From NCBI RefSeq assembly GCF_040703035.1, contig NZ_CP159996.1, positions 2,080,001 to 2,144,000 of the forward strand: a DNA stretch of 64,000 nucleotides, written 5' to 3'. Made by a program: the position numbers and the translations under genes. This DNA comes from Terribacillus aidingensis (GTDB taxonomy: Bacteria; Bacillota; Bacilli; Bacillales; Amphibacillaceae). This document shows, piece by piece, positions 47,365 through 55,975 of this stretch (position 1 is its first letter; each line of letters opens with the position of its first letter). The notes beneath the pieces are model-generated. The model was not told the origin of the DNA. It saw nothing but the letters and a program-made list of their open reading frames with translations, and did not search any database.

Positions 47365-48117
47365 TTAACTAATTACTTCTAAAACATTTCTTAACTGGTC
47401 AACAGGAATTTGACCTGGCGCAGATGCTTCTATACCAGCACCAAATGTACAAGCTGAACCAAATACTGAACCAGCTAATCGACTAACAAGGCCTGTACCA
47501 GACATGGACATAGTAATGAACGGTCGATCCGCATACATTGTTTTCATTGCATTAGTCGCTTCTAATAAAATTAGAACATCCTCTGCACTTTGGGGCATAA
47601 CAGCGATTTTCGGTATATCAGCACCAAACTCTTGCATTTTGCGAAGACGATAGATTATCTCTTCTTTAGGTGGAGTCTTATGAAAATCATGATTACACAT
47701 GATGACATAAACACCATTTTCCTTCGCTAACTTCACTGTTGCTTTTACTTCGGATTCTGCAAAAAACAATTCAACATCAACAAGATCTATTTGCTTCGTT
47801 TGAATAGCTGTGTGCAGCAATTCAAAATAATAACGATCTGAAATTTCTTTATTGCCACCTTCTTTAAAACTTCTAAAAGTGAAAAGAAGAAGTGTATCTG
47901 GCAAAGCCTGTCTAAGTTTTGTAATCATATTTGAAACAGCCTCTAAGCTTTCAACAAGCTCATAGCAATCTACTCGCCACTCAACAATATCCGGCTTCGA
48001 TAATTTTACTGTTTCAACTTCTTGAAGTATTTGTTCTTCTTTAGTCGCTACTAGTGGAACAATAATTTTTGGAGTACCTTCTCCAATTGTGGTGTTTTTA
48101 ATTGTTACTGTATTCAC
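47365..48117 (-). CDS. aroD: Type I 3-dehydroquinate dehydratase
   Basis: 250 residues. Type I DHQase: catalytic His in VIMCNHDFHKTPP and Schiff-base Lys in PKIAVMPQSAEDVL, plus SGTGLVSRLAGSVFGSACTFG. Converts 3-dehydroquinate to 3-dehydroshikimate. Next to the AroE-type gene and an MFS carrier, it supports use of quinate from outside. Starts 80 bases after the carrier gene on the same strand. Confidence 0.95.
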   Translation of the reverse strand: MNTVTIKNTTIGEGTPKIIVPLVATKEEQILQEVETVKLSKPDIVEWRVDCYELVESLEAVSNMITKLRQALPDTLLLFTFRSFKEGGNKEISDRYYFELLHTAIQTKQIDLVDVELFFAESEVKATVKLAKENGVYVIMCNHDFHKTPPKEEIIYRLRKMQEFGADIPKIAVMPQSAEDVLILLEATNAMKTMYADRPFITMSMSGTGLVSRLAGSVFGSACTFGAGIEASAPGQIPVDQLRNVLEVIS

Positions 48118-48196
48118 TAAGTGATCCTCCTACTAAAATCTTTATTTCTAGATATTTTTAATCCTATTAAATCTAGAACGTTTGCTATTTAATGAC

Positions 48197-49390
48197 TCAA
48201 CTTTTCCTTGTTAATAGATTAAATCGATACATCACTACCAGTGCAGCCAAAATCTCTACTACAGCAATGGCCACCTCAAGCCAGATAATCGCAGTGATGC
48301 TAGTCGTATTTGCCATCATACCTGTTAAAGCCGGTAAAGAAATAACTGCGATACTTCCCGATGTTGATATGATCCCCGTCATCGTGCCTTTCTTCTGCCA
48401 GAATAATTGAGTGATCACCGTAATGGCTAACTGTAGTACTCCAGAGATAGATAAACCGACAAAGAAAGAACTGATGATTGCTACACTCAATGAATTTACT
48501 GACAATAGAACTATCAAAGAAATAACTGTAATAATCGGGTATACAACCATAATTGTCACAGGACGAATCTTTTTCAGTGCAATAGCTAGCAAGATAACCG
48601 ATACAAATGCTCCTGTACTATAATAGCTAAGCATTGTGACGGATTGGGTATCAGTCATACCTAATACTTCTTGTCCTAAAGTAGGCAGCCACAATGGCGC
48701 GATCATGATCAGTCCTAAAGAGGTAAAACCGAAGATGATAAGAGCAAGACCTTCCACCCAAAATTTCGGCTGAGATAGAAATGCGTTTTCCTCAGACTGT
48801 TTCACGCTTCCTTTAACAGATTCTTCATTTTTATGGTTCGGAAATCGTGCAATAAGGATTAAGATCAACGCAACTATTGTTACAATTGCAGGAATATAGA
48901 ATGAAAATTTATAGCTTATATTATTGGTAGCTAAAAAAGTAATAAGTATTGGAAGAAGGATTGCCCCAACAGAATTAGATGCTTTTGCTAAAACATTAGC
49001 TGTGCCTGCAGATTTTGGAAAAGACTCAGTAAGCGCTGGATACGTACCTGAATCCATCGCTGAGTTTGCAATTCCCATCAAGACGGCTAAAACAAAGGCT
49101 ATTTGATAATTAGGTGCCATAGGAAATCCGATTAAGAATATAGCCATTAAGATACTTGAAAAAGCAACTAACGGTTTTCTGCCTAATTTGTCTGATAGAT
49201 ATCCGTTTAAAGCGTAAGTAAGAAGCTTCCCAATCCCGAAAGCAGATAAAAGAAGACTAATTCCTGAAGTACTTGTATTTAATTGTTCTGTTAAACTGCT
49301 CATATTTGATGCAAATATTATATTAACCATGCCTAAAATGAAAAAGTTAAGATACATTCCGCCAGCAGCTGTTATATATGGACTTTTCAT
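48197..49390 (-). CDS. MFS transporter, quinate/shikimate cluster
   Basis: 397 residues, 12 membrane segments, MFS motif GYLSDKLGRKPLV. It is a paralogue of the 44894-46102 carrier. First gene of the minus-strand group, preceded by GGATGGAGG. Divergent from the LacI-family gene across 1.35 kb of repeats. Substrate is inferred from the adjacent dehydratase and dehydrogenase. Confidence 0.86.
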   Translation of the reverse strand: MKSPYITAAGGMYLNFFILGMVNIIFASNMSSLTEQLNTSTSGISLLLSAFGIGKLLTYALNGYLSDKLGRKPLVAFSSILMAIFLIGFPMAPNYQIAFVLAVLMGIANSAMDSGTYPALTESFPKSAGTANVLAKASNSVGAILLPILITFLATNNISYKFSFYIPAIVTIVALILILIARFPNHKNEESVKGSVKQSEENAFLSQPKFWVEGLALIIFGFTSLGLIMIAPLWLPTLGQEVLGMTDTQSVTMLSYYSTGAFVSVILLAIALKKIRPVTIMVVYPIITVISLIVLLSVNSLSVAIISSFFVGLSISGVLQLAITVITQLFWQKKGTMTGIISTSGSIAVISLPALTGMMANTTSITAIIWLEVAIAVVEILAALVVMYRFNLLTRKS

Positions 49391-49603
49391 AAAAAATCCT
49401 CCATCCCCTCTATAAAAAAATAAACATTAAATTAGTATATTTGTACGCCCCTTCAACCTTTTCATCTATCACTTCCTCTCAATAAACACTGATTAATTAA
49501 TTCCTTGGATGTGTGTCATCAGTAACCACTTCATATATATTGGGCTTTAACTTTAAGATTTTAATTAGTTCTCCATACAATCATGCGGTTACATAACGCA
49601 GAT

Positions 49604-50053
49604 TGGTATATCGTTCTACTAAATGTGTAAGGTACTTCACACATTTGGACTTTGCATTAGATTGGAACTATCGTCACAGTGACAATTACAACCGTATCTA
49701 TACCACATCGTTTAATTTAGTATATCGTTCTACTAATAGTGCAAGTTACCTCACATATTTGACCTTCGTATTAGATTGGAACTATCGTCACAGTGACCCG
49801 CCACAACTGTATATATACCGCATCTTTTATTTGGTATATCGTTCTACTATATGCGTAAAATAACTCAACTCACTCATTGGCTTCTCAATATATGGAGATC
49901 ATAGTGACAACTACAGCAGGGTCTATACCGCATTTTAATTTAGTATATCGTTCTACCAAAAGGCAAAGTAACTCAAGCATTGGCTCCTCAATATATGGAG
50001 ATTATAGTGACAACTACAGCAGGGCCATTTTAATTTGGTATATCGTTCTACTA
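49604..50053. repeat. Five tandem ~95-115 bp repeats with LacI-operator-like cores
   Basis: The core GTATATCGTTCTAC(T) recurs at 49605, 49720, 49834, 49943 and 50038, with minor variants. Between cores, segments such as ATTAGATTGGAACTATC, CACAGTGAC, TATATGGAG and CTATACCGCAT also recur, so these are degenerate tandem repeats of about 95-115 bp. The core is a pseudo-palindrome with central CG (GTAnAnCGnTnTAC), the architecture of LacI-family operators. No reading frame runs through. Confidence 0.85.
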
Positions 50054-50423
50054 ATTGTGCAATGTAATTCACACATTTGGCCTTCGCATTAGATTGGGGA
50101 CATAGTGACAACTCTTGCAGTCATAGTAATATGTTCAAAATCTTCCATGTTGAATATCCTTTAACATATGCTGCAACAAGTTATTTCTTTTATAACACTT
50201 TTTTAAGTTATTACTTAAAAAAGTGCATATTGGCATTGAAATTATAAGGTGCCGTATTTACGTATACCTCATCATATTGAAAAGTACATTAAAACTTTTT
50301 TACCCTATCTATTCCACTTATTTTTCTATTAATCTGCGCAGAAAATAAACTAAAATAAGTGCGCCTCAGCCATTATACTGCTACACTAATATTGTGTCAA
50401 ACCTATGACTTCACTTTATTACA

Positions 50424-50443
50424 ATTGTGATTTTTTTCACAAT
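50424..50443 (+). promoter_or_regulatory. CRP/Fnr-type inverted repeat
   Basis: ATTGTGA-N6-TCACAAT, a perfect palindrome with the TGTGA-N6-TCACA spacing used by CRP/FNR-family regulators, including B. subtilis Fnr. It lies right before a strong -35 element. Centre is about 50 bases upstream of the expected transcription start. Confidence 0.6.
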
Positions 50444-50447
50444 GCAC

Positions 50448-50476
50448 TTGACAGGTATCAATAACATAAATATTGT
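50448..50476 (+). promoter_or_regulatory. Promoter for the LacI-family regulator
   Basis: TTGACA (50448-50453), 17-base spacer, TATTGT (50471-50476), a near-consensus sigma-A promoter. It would give a 5' leader of about 250 bases before the regulator. No gene is convincing in 50484-50740. Confidence 0.75.
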
Positions 50477-50740
50477 TTTCAGACTTTCGTTAAATTATAA
50501 ATATAGAGGACATAACTCATACATAGAAAGAATAAAAGTTACTGCAAAAAATCTTAACCTATCCTGCGATGAAATGGCCCGTTATTGTAGGTTATATGAA
50601 AAAAAGGTACTATAAAGAGAGAAACATTATTGGAGAAATCCTGCGTCTTATCAAAAGGAAAAATAATATGAAATGCATGATTTGCGACAATTAGTTTTCT
50701 TTTAAGAAATTAAAATTCTATTCAAGATGGTGATTCAACA

Positions 50741-51754
50741 ATGAAACATCCTAAAAAGAAGCGAGTCACATTACAAGAGGTCGCAAAGCATGCTGGAGTA
50801 TCAACTGCCACCGCCTCCCTTGTTGTTCGTAACAATCCCAGAATATCTGATAAAACGCGAAAAATAGTGATGAATTCAATGAAAGAATTAGGATATGTAT
50901 ACGACAGAGTCGCTGCAAATCTAAGGTCACAAAGCTCTAATACAGTGGGTGTGATTATCACCGATATCTCAAATAAGTTCATTTCTGAATTTTTGGTAGG
51001 TGTACACGAAACACTAGAAGAAGTTGGATATACGGTGTTATTGGGAACGTCTTTTGATTCTCTTGCCAAGCAAGACCATCTCCTTTCTACCATGTTGGAA
51101 CATAGAGTCGGTGGTTTAATTCTCGATCCTGTCTCAGGGAGTAATGCAGAAACAGTTAATCGGTTAAACCAGATGAACACACCAATGGTTCTTGCTGTCA
51201 GAGAATTACCGGAAGTTAAAAGTGACTATGTTGGCATAAACTATAGGAAAGGGTCCCTGATGGCTACTAATCACTTAATAGATAAGGGACATAAAAGGAT
51301 CGCGTTTTTAGGAGGCGTTCGAACATCCTCGACCTGGATCGAACGTATGGACGGATATCAGTATGCTCATGATAACGCCGGATTGATTATAGACAATGAC
51401 TTAGTTGTAGACAGTCCTCCTACCCGAGAAGGCGGGTTAGAGGCTGTATTACAAGTTCTTCGTAATCCTGATCCTCCAACAGCTATTTTTTGTTTCAATG
51501 ATTTAGTTGCCTTCGGAGTAATGCAAGGGTTAAGAAAGGAAGGTTTTAACCCCGGGCAGGACATAGATATTGTAGGATTTGATAATATTCCTGAATCAGA
51601 TGTCTATCATCCCCCATTAACTACGGTCTCATCATTTCCTAGGCTTACGGGTGTAGAAGCCGCAAAGCTTTTACACCAGCAGATGTCCAATGATAGCCAC
51701 GAGCAGCAGCGGGTGATTCTAGAGCCAGAGTTGATTGTTCGAGAATCTGCGTAA
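50741..51754 (+). CDS. LacI/GalR-family transcriptional regulator
   Basis: 337 residues. N-terminal helix-turn-helix and hinge: VTLQEVAKHAGVSTATASLVV and MKELGYVYDRVAANLRS. The rest is the periplasmic-binding-type effector domain (VGVIITDISNKFISEFLVG, FCFNDLVAFGVMQGL). Divergent from the MFS-aroD-aroE group; likely controls it, probably by binding the five repeats. The effector is unknown, with quinate or shikimate a natural guess. Confidence 0.93.
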   Translation: MKHPKKKRVTLQEVAKHAGVSTATASLVVRNNPRISDKTRKIVMNSMKELGYVYDRVAANLRSQSSNTVGVIITDISNKFISEFLVGVHETLEEVGYTVLLGTSFDSLAKQDHLLSTMLEHRVGGLILDPVSGSNAETVNRLNQMNTPMVLAVRELPEVKSDYVGINYRKGSLMATNHLIDKGHKRIAFLGGVRTSSTWIERMDGYQYAHDNAGLIIDNDLVVDSPPTREGGLEAVLQVLRNPDPPTAIFCFNDLVAFGVMQGLRKEGFNPGQDIDIVGFDNIPESDVYHPPLTTVSSFPRLTGVEAAKLLHQQMSNDSHEQQRVILEPELIVRESA

Positions 51755-51888
51755 TGTGATTCATAGTAAGATGACTGGCTATCTCTTGGGACATGCTACT
51801 CTGCACCTTCTTTTAGTTTTGAACTGATTTTAGCCATTCAGCAATGTTACTAAAAGGACTTGATTCAAAATAACGTTATTACGTAAAT

Positions 51889-51930
51889 AAGGCGCTAGAA
51901 TCCTTTCTATTAGGAATTCTAGCGCCTTTT
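51889..51930 (+). terminator. Terminator downstream of the LacI-family gene
   Basis: AAGGCGCTAGAAT / ATTCTAGCGCCTT hairpin with T run, about 135 bases after the stop. Confidence 0.85.
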
Positions 51931-51962
51931 ATATTCTGTTACTTATACTAAAAACAGAATAT
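51931..51962 (+). other. Inverted repeat after the terminator
   Basis: ATATTCTGTT, 12-base loop, AACAGAATAT, immediately next to the terminator. No role is evident. Confidence 0.45.
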
Positions 51963-52053
51963 CACCACTTTTATTCTTACGCAAAGATACATATAGGAGA
52001 GTATATACGCTCGGTTGTTTAACTAATCTGGTACAAGGATCCTTCAACAATAG

Positions 52054-52096
52054 AAAAAGCGCTAAAACCTTTATCTTCCAGGTTTTTAGCGCTTTT
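52054..52096 (-). terminator. Terminator of the tRNA pair
   Basis: Minus strand AAAAGCGCTAAAAACC, loop, GGTTTTAGCGCTTTTT, right after tRNA-Arg. Confidence 0.9.
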
Positions 52097-52104
52097 CTCT
52101 TTAG

Positions 52105-52178
52105 CGTCCCAAGAGGGATTCGAACCCCCGACCCACAGCTTAGAAGGCTGTTGCTCTATCCAGCTGAGCTATTGGGAC
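52105..52178 (-). tRNA. tRNA-Arg (anticodon UCU)
   Basis: 74 bases, acceptor stem GTCCCAA / TTGGGAC, D-loop AGCTCAGCTGGATAGAGC, anticodon loop CTTCTAA with UCU, T-loop GGTTCGAATCC. CCA is not encoded. Confidence 0.96.
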
Positions 52179-52182
52179 ATGG

Positions 52183-52253
52183 AGCGGGTGAAGGGAATCG
52201 AACCCTCGACATCAGCTTGGAAGGCTGAGGTTTTACCACTAAACTACACCCGC
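52183..52253 (-). tRNA. tRNA-Gly (anticodon UCC)
   Basis: 71 bases, acceptor GCGGGTG / CACCCGC, D-arm AGTTTAGTGGTAAAACC, anticodon loop CTTCCAA with UCC, T-loop GGTTCGATTCC. First of the pair, only four bases before tRNA-Arg, so co-transcribed. Confidence 0.96.
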
Positions 52254-52342
52254 GTGTTTCTTTTATGTATGCTGTCCTCTCTTAAGGACAAGATTTATTC
52301 TACATGATATTCAATGTATAGTCAACAGTTTTTTTGAAATTA

Positions 52343-52370
52343 AGAAATTGCTCCGGTTTCCCGGAGCAAT
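52343..52370 (-). terminator. Hairpin after the DUF420 gene
   Basis: ATTGCTCCGG-GAAA-CCGGAGCAAT on the minus strand, a GNRA-loop hairpin followed by a T-rich, not pure T, tail. Confidence 0.7.
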
Positions 52371-52375
52371 ACTCC

Positions 52376-52930
52376 TTAATAATACGGGCGGATCATTAGG
52401 TAAACGATGACGCCTGTAAGGCTGACATAAAGCCATAATGGCATTGTCCAGCGGGCAATCTTTCGGTGCCTTGGCACGTCCATATTCCAAGCACGTGTAA
52501 TCGATGCAAGGGCCAGTGGTACAATGACTGCTGCCAGCACGATGTGCGTGATCAGGATAAAGAAATATATCGGACGTACGATACCTTCGCCTCCGAAACT
52601 TGTATCTCCTGATAGATAGTGATAAGCCACATAAGATATCAGGAATAGTGTTGTTGTGACAAAAGCTGAATAGATGAAACGCTTATGCCAGATAATATTC
52701 TTCTTCATGATGAAGATCAGTGCCAACAGCAGGAAGATGAACGTAAAGCTGTTGAAGATAGCGTTCAGCATTGGCAGGATGTGTACGTCGAACAGGTCAA
52801 AGCCTTCGACAGGCGGTAAGCCGCTCAGTACGACAACCAGTCCATCAATGATGATGGTCAGCCAAATAACTAGCGGACGATAATTGCGTTTTTTATGATT
52901 TGGTTTGTAACCGAAATCGGCTTCATTCAT
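52376..52930 (-). CDS. DUF420 membrane protein (CtaM/YozB-like)
   Basis: 184 residues, five membrane segments. His residues in DVHILPMLNAIFNS, WHKRF, YVAYHYLSG and THIVLAA are the conserved pattern of DUF420. The Staphylococcus aureus member, CtaM, is needed for haem-copper oxidase maturation. Single gene after the tRNAs, followed by its own hairpin. Role here is inferred from the family. Confidence 0.88.
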   Translation of the reverse strand: MNEADFGYKPNHKKRNYRPLVIWLTIIIDGLVVVLSGLPPVEGFDLFDVHILPMLNAIFNSFTFIFLLLALIFIMKKNIIWHKRFIYSAFVTTTLFLISYVAYHYLSGDTSFGGEGIVRPIYFFILITHIVLAAVIVPLALASITRAWNMDVPRHRKIARWTMPLWLYVSLTGVIVYLMIRPYY

Positions 52931-53018
52931 ACTAAATCACCTCAATTCATTCAAACACTAGTATAACGTATGTGTGAGGTGATTCGGCAATAAAAACGTT
53001 ACAAATTTTTGTCCGGAC

Positions 53019-53531
53019 TTAATTGAAGGTGACGGATTTCTCCAGTTCCGGTACTTCTTCACCACCCAATGTATAGTATCGAATCGTTGCAATTCCATCT
53101 TCGTAGGACAAAATGCAATAAGTCGGATATGGCGACTGCTTCGGCAATCGGATGCTGCCTGGATTGATATAAAGCCTGCCGTCGATTACGTCCGCTCTCG
53201 CCACATGTGAATGACCGTAGCAAACAATTTTCGCATCTTTCTCAGCTGCCAGCTTTTCCAAAAGACGTAGACTCGATTTCACTCCATAAAGATGACCATG
53301 CGTAATAAGAATCGGCAGTTCAGATGCTGTCAACTCCTCCACTTCTGGATAAGCACTGTCATAATCACAGTTTCCAGCGACTCGATAATAGCCTTCCATC
53401 TCTGGGGCATCGAAAGGCAATTCAGAATCACCACAGTGAATATATGCTGCAACTTCATCCTCATGTCGCCGCTTCAGCTTGCTTACTTCTGCTGTCAATC
53501 CATGGCTATCGCTCGTTATCAGTATCTTCAT
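53019..53531 (-). CDS. ysnB: YsnB/YfcE-family metallophosphoesterase
   Basis: 170 residues. Phosphoesterase motifs: ITSDSHG, HCGDSELP, VAGNCDYD, THGHLYG, GHSH. Binds two metals; members hydrolyse phosphodiesters. Ten bases after ysnA in the same order as in B. subtilis. Confidence 0.92.
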   Translation of the reverse strand: MKILITSDSHGLTAEVSKLKRRHEDEVAAYIHCGDSELPFDAPEMEGYYRVAGNCDYDSAYPEVEELTASELPILITHGHLYGVKSSLRLLEKLAAEKDAKIVCYGHSHVARADVIDGRLYINPGSIRLPKQSPYPTYCILSYEDGIATIRYYTLGGEEVPELEKSVTFN

Positions 53532-53540
53532 CCTATCTCC

Positions 53541-54140
53541 TCACTTCGCTTGGTCATTCAGCCATTTTTCCAAGTGAACCATCGCCTGTTTCCGGTGGCT
53601 AATCTGATTCTTCTCTTCCGGCTTTAGCTCGGCCATCGTTTTATCATAGCCTTCTGGCTGAAAGACGGGATCGTAGCCAAAGCCATGTTCGCCGCTTGGT
53701 TCTTCCGTGATCGTACCTTCCACATGGCCTCTCGCATAGAATGTTTCCTCACCCGGCTGTGCAAGTGCCAATACACAAACGAATCGAGCCGTACGCTTCC
53801 CTTTCGGTACATCTTTCAGCTCTTCCAGGACTTTATCCATATTTGCTTGATCACTTTTTTCTTCGCCGGCATAACGAGCTGAGTAGACGCCCGGGCGACC
53901 TTCGAGTGCATCAATTTCCAGACCAGAATCATCTGCAAGTACAGGAACTTGCAAGTGGCCTGCCATTGTTTCTGCCTTCAGCGCTGCATTTTCTTCGAAT
54001 GTCGTGCCTGTTTCTTCGATATCATCGAATTGCTCTGATAATTCATCAAGTCCGTAAGCTGTAATATCGTATTCTCCTAAAAAGGCTTTGAATTCCTTCA
54101 GTTTTCCTGCGTTTTTTGTTGCGATGATGATTTTATCCAT
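53541..54140 (-). CDS. ysnA: Non-canonical purine NTP pyrophosphatase (RdgB/HAM1)
   Basis: About 199 residues. Removes dITP and XTP from the nucleotide pool. Start MDKIIIATKNAGKLKEF, catalytic ADDSGLEIDALEGRPGVYSARYAG, and FGYDPVF are intact. ATG 54140 is used, with GGAGTG at good spacing; an ATG 18 bases upstream has none. Precedes ysnB. In B. subtilis rph comes directly before it; here an FAD oxidoreductase does. Confidence 0.95.
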   Translation of the reverse strand: MDKIIIATKNAGKLKEFKAFLGEYDITAYGLDELSEQFDDIEETGTTFEENAALKAETMAGHLQVPVLADDSGLEIDALEGRPGVYSARYAGEEKSDQANMDKVLEELKDVPKGKRTARFVCVLALAQPGEETFYARGHVEGTITEEPSGEHGFGYDPVFQPEGYDKTMAELKPEEKNQISHRKQAMVHLEKWLNDQAK

Positions 54141-54211
54141 TGTAATCACTCCATTCAAATCTTATGTATGTCTAATACCCTAGATAGTACCTAAATATTA
54201 ATATGTATGTA

Positions 54212-54247
54212 AAAAGGCGAGCTTCTATTAAAGTATAGCTCGCCTTT
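54212..54247 (-). terminator. Terminator of the FAD oxidoreductase gene
   Basis: Minus strand AAAGGCGAGCT, 13-base loop, AGCTCGCCTTTTT, after the stop codon. Confidence 0.9.
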
Positions 54248-54263
54248 CAACGTTTTTCAAAGA

Positions 54264-55169
54264 TCAGCTAAAACGGGACTCAACAAAATGCATATTCATA
54301 TTTGCCGCCACTCTTGCACCGTCAGCTGCTGCCAGCAAAAGAGAAGAAGGTGCTTGATTTACATATTCACCAGCGGCATAGATATGCGGCACGCTTGTTT
54401 GTCCGAATTCGTTCACCATCAGTCTGCCTTGTTCATCAAATGAGCACCCCAAACCGGCAGCCAGTCTGTCTTTTCGGACGAATTCCGGGACAACAAAGCC
54501 ACCTGTCCTTTTCATTCGATTATCGTTTTCAAAGACAACTTCTTTTAGGATCCCATTCTCTCCAATAAGATCCACTATCTTTGCCTCCTCGATTATTACA
54601 CCATGCTTTTCGAACAAAGAAAAAGTATTTTGATCAAGTTCATATCCATTCGATGCAATGACAAGATCCCCTGTCCAGTTCAGCAGCAATTTCCCCATAT
54701 GGCGAATACCAGACTCTGTTTCAGCAAACAGAATCAGCGGCTCATCTTTTCGTTCATACCCGTCGCAATATGGGCAGGAGAAAATGCTCTTACCATAAAA
54801 TGAAGCAATGGAAGGGATTGCCGGGAAAGACTCTTTAATACCAGTCGCCAGTAAAGCCTTTTTTATTAAGTAAGGGCTGTCATGTGTTTCTATCACAAAA
54901 CTAGCTGCGTCCTCTTGCTTGATTCGAGTCACTTCAGCTGAAACAAATGTGACATTCGGATATTTTGCCAGATCACGTCTGGCTTCTTCCCTGAATTGAG
55001 CTGGTGTGATACCATCTCTCGTTAAGAATCCATGAGATTCTTGAGTCACCTGGTTACGGTTGGTATCATTATCAAAAATAATCACATTCTTTCTGGCTCT
55101 CACAAGTTGAAGCGCTGCACTCATCCCTGCTGCACCGCCGCCAACTATACCGCAATCCCATTTTTCCAT
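54264..55169 (-). CDS. Thioredoxin-reductase-like NAD(P)/FAD oxidoreductase
   Basis: 301 residues. FAD-binding GGGAAGMSAALQLVRA at the N-terminus and a late YAAGEYVNQAPSSLLLAAADG. The active site reads SCPYCDGYE, matching the CPYC-DG of thioredoxin-reductase-type enzymes, so it could transfer electrons to a disulphide substrate. Start at ATG 55169 after AAGGAG. Downstream of an Rrf2 regulator gene, about 70 bases away on the same strand. It sits where rph is expected. The protein partner is unknown. Confidence 0.86.
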   Translation of the reverse strand: MEKWDCGIVGGGAAGMSAALQLVRARKNVIIFDNDTNRNQVTQESHGFLTRDGITPAQFREEARRDLAKYPNVTFVSAEVTRIKQEDAASFVIETHDSPYLIKKALLATGIKESFPAIPSIASFYGKSIFSCPYCDGYERKDEPLILFAETESGIRHMGKLLLNWTGDLVIASNGYELDQNTFSLFEKHGVIIEEAKIVDLIGENGILKEVVFENDNRMKRTGGFVVPEFVRKDRLAAGLGCSFDEQGRLMVNEFGQTSVPHIYAAGEYVNQAPSSLLLAAADGARVAANMNMHFVESRFS

Positions 55170-55237
55170 TGTCCACACTCCTTCGCAGATTTAAAAGACT
55201 TATAATATCTATGATTGTATGAAAGAAAAAACAGCTT

Positions 55238-55639
55238 TTATTTGCTGCTTTTACCCTCTAGCAATGACGCTATAGTTGTCTGACGAAGCTCCTGCTCCAT
55301 CTGCTCCTCTGCTTTTTCCATTACTCGCTTCACGACACAAGCAGGCTCATCATGCAAGCTGCATTCAAAGATCGAGGCTTTCCCTTCTATCGCTTGGATA
55401 ATATCAAAAAAGGAGAGTTGCTGCCATCCGTTTCTGAGCTTATATCCACCATTTGCTCCCGAAGAAGATGTAATAAGGCCTTCTTTCACCAGCTTGGTGA
55501 GTATCTTAGACAAATAAGTCGGTGAAACCTGCTGATGATCGGCAAGCTGCTGTACTCCGATCGGCTGCTGACTCGCTCCTTCTTTGGCTAAATAGAGCAT
55601 CGTATGCAGAGCGTAATTCGTCGCTTTGGTGAATTTCAT
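55238..55639 (-). CDS. Rrf2-family transcriptional regulator
   Basis: 133 residues. Winged-helix: FTKATNYALHTMLYLAKEG, a recognition helix in QVSPTYLSKILTKLVKEG, and SSGANGGYKL. Only two cysteines are found at the cluster position (C-x7-C), whereas IscR/NsrR use three, so iron-sulphur binding is uncertain; sensing by the two cysteines is possible. Upstream of the FAD oxidoreductase and probably controls it and itself. Start ATG 55639 has GGAG upstream. Confidence 0.9.
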   Translation of the reverse strand: MKFTKATNYALHTMLYLAKEGASQQPIGVQQLADHQQVSPTYLSKILTKLVKEGLITSSSGANGGYKLRNGWQQLSFFDIIQAIEGKASIFECSLHDEPACVVKRVMEKAEEQMEQELRQTTIASLLEGKSSK

Positions 55640-55652
55640 TTGCCGCACTCCA

Positions 55653-55701
55653 ATCATAGACTTTACGTATCTATGATAACCACTTAGACTTTACCTGTCA
55701 A
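55653..55701 (-). promoter_or_regulatory. Rrf2-gene promoter with overlapping inverted repeat
   Basis: Minus strand TTGACA (55696-55701), 17-base spacer, TATCAT (55673-55678). Overlapping the -10 and start is a perfect 8-bp inverted repeat ATCATAGA, 9-base spacer, TCTATGAT (55653-55677), a natural operator for autoregulation. Confidence 0.8.
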
Positions 55702-55941
55702 ACGATAACTGCTTATCGATTTCCCGATCACGATGAGATGATTAACAACCAAATCGATAATGTTTGCAACCAACAATTGATACGAAATCCCCCTGCAGGA
55801 TGGTACTATTACCCCAGCCTGCTTCTTAGTTGCTCCACTTCTTCTGATGGAACATCTTTTGTTCCCTCTTGGATAATCCGGTCATTAAAATATGTATCCC
55901 CCCAACTGATATCAACAGAAAGCATCCTTTTCCCTGCAATA

Positions 55942-55971
55942 AAAAAGCCCGGTCATTTGACCGGGCTTTCT
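55942..55971 (-). terminator. gerM terminator
   Basis: AAAGCCCGGTCA-TT-TGACCGGGCTTT with a T run on the minus strand, just after gerM. The 270 bases up to the Rrf2 promoter hold nothing else I can support. Confidence 0.92.
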
Positions 55972-55975
55972 CATT

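Noticed and set aside
49391..49600. Promoter for the divergent MFS gene
   Set aside because: Several TTGAAG/TATACT pairs occur, but none has 16-18 base spacing that I can support.
50427..50615. 62-codon frame beginning MIFFTMHLTG between the repeats and the LacI-family gene
   Set aside because: Starts inside the inverted repeat ahead of the promoter, has no ribosome-binding site and looks like random AT-rich coding.
50667..50693. Eight-codon frame MKCMICDN upstream of the LacI-family gene
   Set aside because: AAAAGG lies upstream, but eight codons with no link to the regulator or codon bias are not enough for a leader peptide claim.
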